From positions 1 through 64,000 of the forward strand of contig MPUH01000229.1 in assembly GCA_001970955.1 (NCBI GenBank): a DNA stretch of 64,000 nt, given 5' to 3'. The notes beneath the pieces are model-generated. The model saw only the letters and a list, made by a program, of their open reading frames with translations, did not search any database and was not told the DNA's origin. This document shows positions 59,382 to 64,000 of this stretch, piece by piece (position 1 is the stretch's first letter; each line of letters starts with the position of its first letter). The position numbers and the translations under genes were made by a program. The DNA is from Stentor coeruleus (Eukaryota > Ciliophora > Heterotrichea > Heterotrichida > Stentoridae).

Positions 59382-60861
59382 TTATTTAGTATTAGCAATA
59401 CTGCATAATGTTTTTAATATCAATTTTTTCTTCCTGATCTTAGCTAATCCTTCATTTTTTCGTACATCTTGAGATTTCCTCTCAATTTTCCCATATTTTA
59501 TTTTCAACATATTCCATCCACCATTAGCATCCTGTAGAAAATCCACAGCCAACTCTATCAACCTTGCATTGTCTAAGTAATAATTGTCTATTTTATCTTT
59601 TAAATATTCAGTTATTTGTATAATCTCAGCAAAACTTTGGATTTTCCCTTCAAACAGATTTGTTTTATTTTCATCTGAATGAGTTAAAAATCTTGTTGAT
59701 GCTTTTATATTAGTTTCTTGTCGAGATTCATAGCACTTTTTTTGAGGATTTTTATAAAAGATATTAAAAACAGAAACTTTTTCTTCTGATATTGAGCGTT
59801 TGTGTTTAAGATTTTTCCATTCATCGTTACCTTTGATTTCTCGTGCTATTTCTTTATGCATGGCTAAGGTACGGTCTAAATTTAAAGGTTTTCTAGCTTG
59901 TTTATATTGTTCTCTTTGTTGAAAATCATCATTTTTAGCATCAATTCTGATTTTGTTACTGAATATTATAACTTTTTTAAAGCTGTTTATTACAACTCTA
60001 TATTTTATAGCTTTAAGACCTTTAGGTTTTATATATCTTTGTATCACACAGTCAATAGAAGTATCAGGGAAATTTTCTAATAATTCATGAAGTGAATATT
60101 CTAGTCTTTTTGTCCCTCTGAACTTTAATACAAATAACGGAATACTACTTTTTATGTCTAATTGTATATCTTTTCCTATTGAGCATATTATTTTTTTAAT
60201 TAAACCCAAATCTTGAATAGGTTTAAATTTCAGTTTTGGTGAGGATAGGACTTGAATAGGATTATCAAATCCGCAGTTAAATATCATTGTCTGTGGTAAC
60301 GGGATATGAAAAATCTGATCTTTAGTATGTATTATATTTAACAATGAATATGTTTCAATTCCACAAGGTATATCACTCATAGCTCTACAGATATTTTTTT
60401 CAAATTTCTTAAACACACTACTGCTATTAAATCTTTTCATACAAATATCTTCTTTTCTAATATCTTTCAATGTAGTNACACACTACTGCTATTAAATCTT
60501 TTCATACAAATATCTTCTTTTCTAATATCTTTCAATGTAGTATTAAGTACAACTTTAGCTTTTTGCACCATTGTCCTACTTTTATTTTACTTTTTTAGAG
60601 CTGAGGATAATACATGTCTAATCTTTGGCTCTTTTATAAATGTTGTNTATTAAGTACAACTTTAGCTTTTTGCACCATTGTCCTACTTTTATTTTACTTT
60701 TTTAGAGCTGAAGATAATACATGTCTAATCTTTGGCTCTTTTATAAATGTTGCATTTTCTTCTTGTTGTCTTCCTTCTGATGTGTCTGCTGTTTTTCTAG
60801 CAAAACGAGCTAGTGAACGGAATTTATTAATTTGAATGTCGCTTAAATGAACTTCGTCCAT
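59382..60861 (-). CDS. Hypothetical protein with one mini-intron, interrupted by assembly duplications
   Basis: Starts MDEVHLSDIQINKFRSLARF at 60861. A 15-nt intron gtaaaataaaagtag (seen at 60683-60697 and again in the duplicate at 60576-60590) joins HVLSSALKKTMVQKAKVVLN. N junctions at 60647 and 60477 repeat 106 and 64 bp. The rest includes IIHTKDQIFHIPLPQTMIFN, SIDCVIQRYIKPKGLKAIKY and a basic C-terminus (KSQDVRKNEGLAKIRKKKLI). Without duplicates it is about 420 residues. No domain was recognised; the segment CVIQRYIKPKGLKAIKYRVV is the best candidate for a database match. Confidence 0.65.
60413..60541 (+). repeat. Direct repeat around single N (assembly junction)
   Basis: 60413-60476 is repeated at 60478-60541. 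N at 60477. Confidence 0.9.
60541..60753 (+). repeat. Direct repeat around single N (assembly junction)
   Basis: About 60541-60646 is repeated at 60648-60753 with a g/a and a t/c difference. N at 60647. The repeat includes the 15-nt intron, so that intron appears twice in the window. Confidence 0.9.
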
Positions 60862-61968
60862 GTTCACTGATTTATATTTTATGGTTTATTACTGCAATTT
60901 TATTATAAACAGATTGTAAAATTTAGGTTTTTTGAGCTTATTTTTAAGGTAAAATGGTTTATTCTATATGATTTTTGGAGTTTTGTATTGTATGATTTTT
61001 TGGAAATATTGAAAATTTGATTAATAATTAGGAGTTTATGATATTCGGGGTGATTTCTTTATATGTAAGGTGGTGAGAGTGATATTAAGTTTATAAATAT
61101 ATAATATATTTATTATGAGAGCTAAAATAATGGAAGATTATTTTAATGGATTTATTTTAGAATTTCGATGTATATCTTTTTTTAACTCATAGGGTTTTTA
61201 TTTTAACTATAATTTTACTTTGATTATACTTTGCTATTCTTAAATATATTAATATGTATTTTAATGTATAATTATAACTCAAATTATGTTTTCGCTTCTA
61301 TTTACTCTATGTTTTCTACACCTTCATTCATTTTCTTATATATTTATCTCTATTTAGCATATTTCTCAATCAACTCTTATTTTTCTCATTTTATTTCATC
61401 TATTTTACCCTAATACCCAGTATATTTCACATTTTTTAGTATTTATTCCATACTGTTTTACATTTTACCTAGTACTATTCTATTTCTTTCTGATTTTACT
61501 CTATTTGGTACCCCAATTCTCTGCTTACTATCTAATATTTGTATTTTATTTGACACTTCCTATATATAACTCTAAAACTAACAACGTTGTCTTTATAATA
61601 ATAATTTTTCAAGTCATTATTTTTCTTTATTTTTTTGGATTTTTTTATTTTTCAAAATTATTTTTACTTTACAATGTAGTCTTGACTTGAGTTTGACAAA
61701 ATTTCAAATTTTTTTAAGTTCTTCAAAGGCAGTAACTTTTATATCCTCTCAATAGTCAGCTTAGCTTTTTTACATAAGAAATTTATAATTCTTGATTTCT
61801 AGAAGTGAATGAAATTTTAGTTAAGCTTTTCAGACATTTATTTCAGCAAATTTCACAGTGCATACATAAGTTCTCAAAAAATATAAATGACAAATAATAG
61901 TTTATAAATTTTAATTCTTTATATTGCCTCAAATAATTTAACTAATTAATTCGATTTTGGAGTTTAAT
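60862..61968. other. Long intergenic stretch, no gene seen
   Basis: About 1.1 kb. The first 300 bases are G-rich on the + strand (5' flank of a minus gene). The next 500 are T-rich low complexity. Short ORFs here are strings of Phe, Leu, Ile and Tyr codons and were not called. Confidence 0.5.
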
Positions 61969-63231
61969 CTAGATCTCGTACTTGACAAATTTCGCTCCTT
62001 CAGTCATAAGGGTGATTGTATTTTCTTCTAAACATACCATCTGTTCAGGGAAACTTGCAGAAATATTCATTTTAACTTTCTGTAACAACTTCATATTTTT
62101 GGTGTCAAAATAAGTAACAGCAGCAACATCACCACCTCCTGATAATTTCCCCCCAAGAAGTAAAATATTAGTTCCTAACCCAACAAGACTTAAACTTCTA
62201 ATTGGCATAGGTAAATGTAAGTCTATAATGCACCATGCTTTATTTTCATACTTTTCTATAGTATTTAATGCACTTCCATTCCAACCTCCAATAATCCAAG
62301 TAATTTTACCAAGATTTAAAGCACTAGCACAGCTTTTAGGCATATTCAATCTTGGTCCTTCCATCCAAACACTACGTTTAAATACTTCAACTGATACCAA
62401 CTGTCGTTCTTCACCTTTATCAGCTGTACTTGGCTCTTCAGATCCTCCAATAACAGCTAAATGTCCATCTAGATAACTAATAGAATGAAATTTCCTTCCA
62501 ATATTTAGAGGTGGCAGTTTTTCATAGCTACTTCTTATCAAATTAATTGCAAATGCAGAGTTTGCTAGATTTTTAAACCCCCCAGTTACTATTATGTCAT
62601 AAGGAGAAATCTGCATACATCTAGCCCCATGTGTTAGTATCTTATTTTTAATCTCTTTGCCTAGTGGGTACATAAACATTGTGTTTTTATCTTTAAATGC
62701 TCCACAGATTGATGAAAAATTACTCAGAAGATGAATGAAATTTGAAGGAATAAATGATGGGATTGGATCTGTTGATGATTGCAAGTGTGGCATAGAAAAT
62801 TGAGACAAGTGGCTTTTGATTTCTAAAGAATTTAATGCCCATTCTAAAGGACTTTGAATTTTTCTATGCTTTACATGCCTTCTTATATTAATTTCTTCGA
62901 TTTTTCTACTGCATAAGTCTAGGAAATCATCTATTTCTTCAAAACCTGATTGAATCTTCTTTTTTATTTCGTCTAAAAAATTACTTGTAGTTTCCTCATA
63001 TGCCTTACGAACCTTTTCGGTCTCTTTTTTAATTTCTTCAAGTTTTGCTACAAGTGCACTTTGAGAAGATGGCTCAACTGTAGAAAAATTCCCAGATATC
63101 TGAGTAATTTTGTGTGTTTCGAATACTTTTTTATGCTCTTCACTGTGATCTGAGCAAAAGTATACATAAAAGTTTTCATCTTCACAAATAAAAGCTGAGG
63201 GATTTCCACATATTGAGCATTGGATTTCCAT
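61969..63231 (-). CDS. B-box-like zinc finger / coiled coil / kelch protein
   Basis: 420 residues. The N-terminus has the zinc cluster CSICGNPSAFICEDENFYVY then FCSDHSEEHKKVFETHKI, typical of a B-box. A coiled coil follows (LEEIKKETEKVRKAYEETTS). From about 210 there are kelch-type blades: DIIVTGGFKNLANSAFAINL, HLAVIGGSEEPSTADKGEER, KITWIIGGWNGSALNTIEKY, TNILLLGGKLSGGGDV. Same domain order as the gene at 10869-12423, so they belong to one expanded family. A ubiquitin-related or scaffold role is possible but not shown, since no RING is present. Confidence 0.82.
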   Translation of the reverse strand: MEIQCSICGNPSAFICEDENFYVYFCSDHSEEHKKVFETHKITQISGNFSTVEPSSQSALVAKLEEIKKETEKVRKAYEETTSNFLDEIKKKIQSGFEEIDDFLDLCSRKIEEINIRRHVKHRKIQSPLEWALNSLEIKSHLSQFSMPHLQSSTDPIPSFIPSNFIHLLSNFSSICGAFKDKNTMFMYPLGKEIKNKILTHGARCMQISPYDIIVTGGFKNLANSAFAINLIRSSYEKLPPLNIGRKFHSISYLDGHLAVIGGSEEPSTADKGEERQLVSVEVFKRSVWMEGPRLNMPKSCASALNLGKITWIIGGWNGSALNTIEKYENKAWCIIDLHLPMPIRSLSLVGLGTNILLLGGKLSGGGDVAAVTYFDTKNMKLLQKVKMNISASFPEQMVCLEENTITLMTEGAKFVKYEI

Positions 63232-63808
63232 TTATTAGTATATTTGATTATAAACCTTAGATATATTTAATAGCATTTAATTAGGTATAATTTATCAGGT
63301 GCTTATTGTAATGATTTAGTCTATAATATCTGGTATATTTATATAAAATCAACATAAAAAATTCTGATTTTTTTTAAAAGTTAGCATGAGATTTGGTATA
63401 AATTTCATCTCCAAGTAAAAAATCATATGTTTAGCCTTTGGATATTGTAGATATTAGGACAAAAATATTTTTCAGTTTGCAAAAAATCATAGGATAATTT
63501 TATGTTAAAAATGTAAGAAGAAAAAATGAAAATAATATATCAGAATGAATTCAAAAAATACAAACAGAAATAAAGCAAAAGTTAACCTTCAAAAAACTAA
63601 GAATTAAAACTAATAAATATATTAACAAATAATAAATTTCTAAGAAAGTAAGCCAAGATAGCACAGATTATAAAAAGAATCGATAATAATATTCATAAAA
63701 CAAAAAAGAATTAAACTACAAACATTAAAAACAGACAATAATTTTTAAAAGCCTTCATTATATTTATTACTTTCTAATTCCTTAATAACTACTCAAATTA
63801 ATGCAATA
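63232..63808. other. Intergenic, no gene seen
   Basis: About 580 bases, A-rich on the + strand, with no supported frame. Confidence 0.45.
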
Positions 63809-64000
63809 TTAAGTGTAAATTTGGTTAGAGTTTGCTTCAGAAAATGATAAGTCTAAACTTTTGCTTGATGACTGTTCTTCTTTAGCTACTTCTTTTCTTG
63901 TGTTAATTTCATCAATTATTTTCACAAATGTTGAGTAGCAAATTGTTATCGTCTCCAGCAAATTTTCAATTCTAATTTTTCCCACATTTTTATTGATTTT
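63809..64000 (-). CDS. 3' end of a gene that continues beyond the window
   Basis: The minus strand enters the window coding and reads NVGKIRIENLLETITICYST, FVKIIDEINTRKEVAKEEQS and SSKSLDLSFSEANSNQIYT before a TAA at 63809-63811. About 62 codons with gene-like composition. Helical, with a serine-rich tail. The product cannot be named from this piece. Confidence 0.55.
   Translation of the reverse strand, partial: KINKNVGKIRIENLLETITICYSTFVKIIDEINTRKEVAKEEQSSSKSLDLSFSEANSNQIYT

Noticed and set aside
61231-61690. Two small plus-strand frames
   Set aside because: T-rich low-complexity DNA giving only Phe, Leu, Ile and Tyr runs.
1-64000. Possible transposons, retroelements or virus-like elements
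   Set aside because: No transposase, reverse transcriptase, integrase or capsid-like protein and no paired terminal repeats were found; the only repeats are the gene array, protein repeats and assembly junctions.
1-64000. tRNA or rRNA genes
   Set aside because: No clover-leaf-like GC-rich segments with a T-loop, and no long rRNA-like conserved stretch, were seen; a covariance search was not possible.

Overview
The window looks like macronuclear DNA of a heterotrich ciliate, most likely Stentor or a close relative. It is very AT-rich and gene-dense, and both strands are used. Reading frames follow the standard code: TAA, TAG and TGA all end real genes. Genes are cut by introns of almost fixed length. 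Fifteen were resolved by reading-frame continuity: thirteen of 15 nt, one of 16 nt and one of 14 nt. All carry an A six bases from the 3' end. Fifteen-nucleotide introns with a standard code are the published signature of Stentor. The gene content fits a ciliate: PLK4, dynein light chains, a MAK/MOK-like kinase, B-box/kelch and WD40 proteins, and EF-hand/IQ proteins.

Layout. 1-3 kb holds a decaying tandem array of F-box/leucine-rich-like genes. A truncated ADP-ribosylglycohydrolase-like fragment and a short telomere-like tract lie inside it. 3-10.8 kb holds an Rdx (selenoprotein W-like) fusion protein, a coiled-coil protein, RAD51, a C2HC protein and another coiled-coil protein. 10.8-19.4 kb holds a B-box/kelch protein, PLK4, an aquaporin, dynein light chains LC8 and Tctex1, an EF-hand protein, and a CRAL-TRIO protein. 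19.6-31.3 kb holds a 1327-residue acidic IQ protein, a small membrane protein, an EF-hand/IQ protein and a large kelch receptor-like membrane protein rebuilt across three introns. 31.6-42.2 kb holds a divergent Rab, several small disordered proteins, a tetraspan protein, a GTPase-Hsp20 fusion and a ribokinase head-to-head with an unknown gene. 42.3-50.9 kb holds a ZIP zinc transporter and two WD40 proteins. 51.8-64 kb holds coiled-coil genes, an RNF10-like RING protein, a MAK/MOK-like kinase, a small RING protein, a second CRAL-TRIO protein, a second B-box/kelch protein and the 3' end of one more gene.

Two cautions apply. First, there are twelve single-N positions, each flanked by a direct repeat of about 50-165 bp. 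These look like failed contig overlaps, and several of them break real genes. Second, several intergenic spaces hold frame-broken remnants of protein genes. No rRNA, tRNA, CRISPR array, retroelement, virus-like element or transposase gene was found.

The genes form no operon-like pathway. Several point to cilia and basal bodies (PLK4, LC8, Tctex1, MAK/MOK-like kinase), which is expected in a heavily ciliated cell. The strongest leads are the mini-intron set, the GTPase-Hsp20 fusion, the Rdx fusion, the telomere-like replacement near base 113, the 9-bp head-to-head promoter space and the strand-polar base composition of gene flanks.
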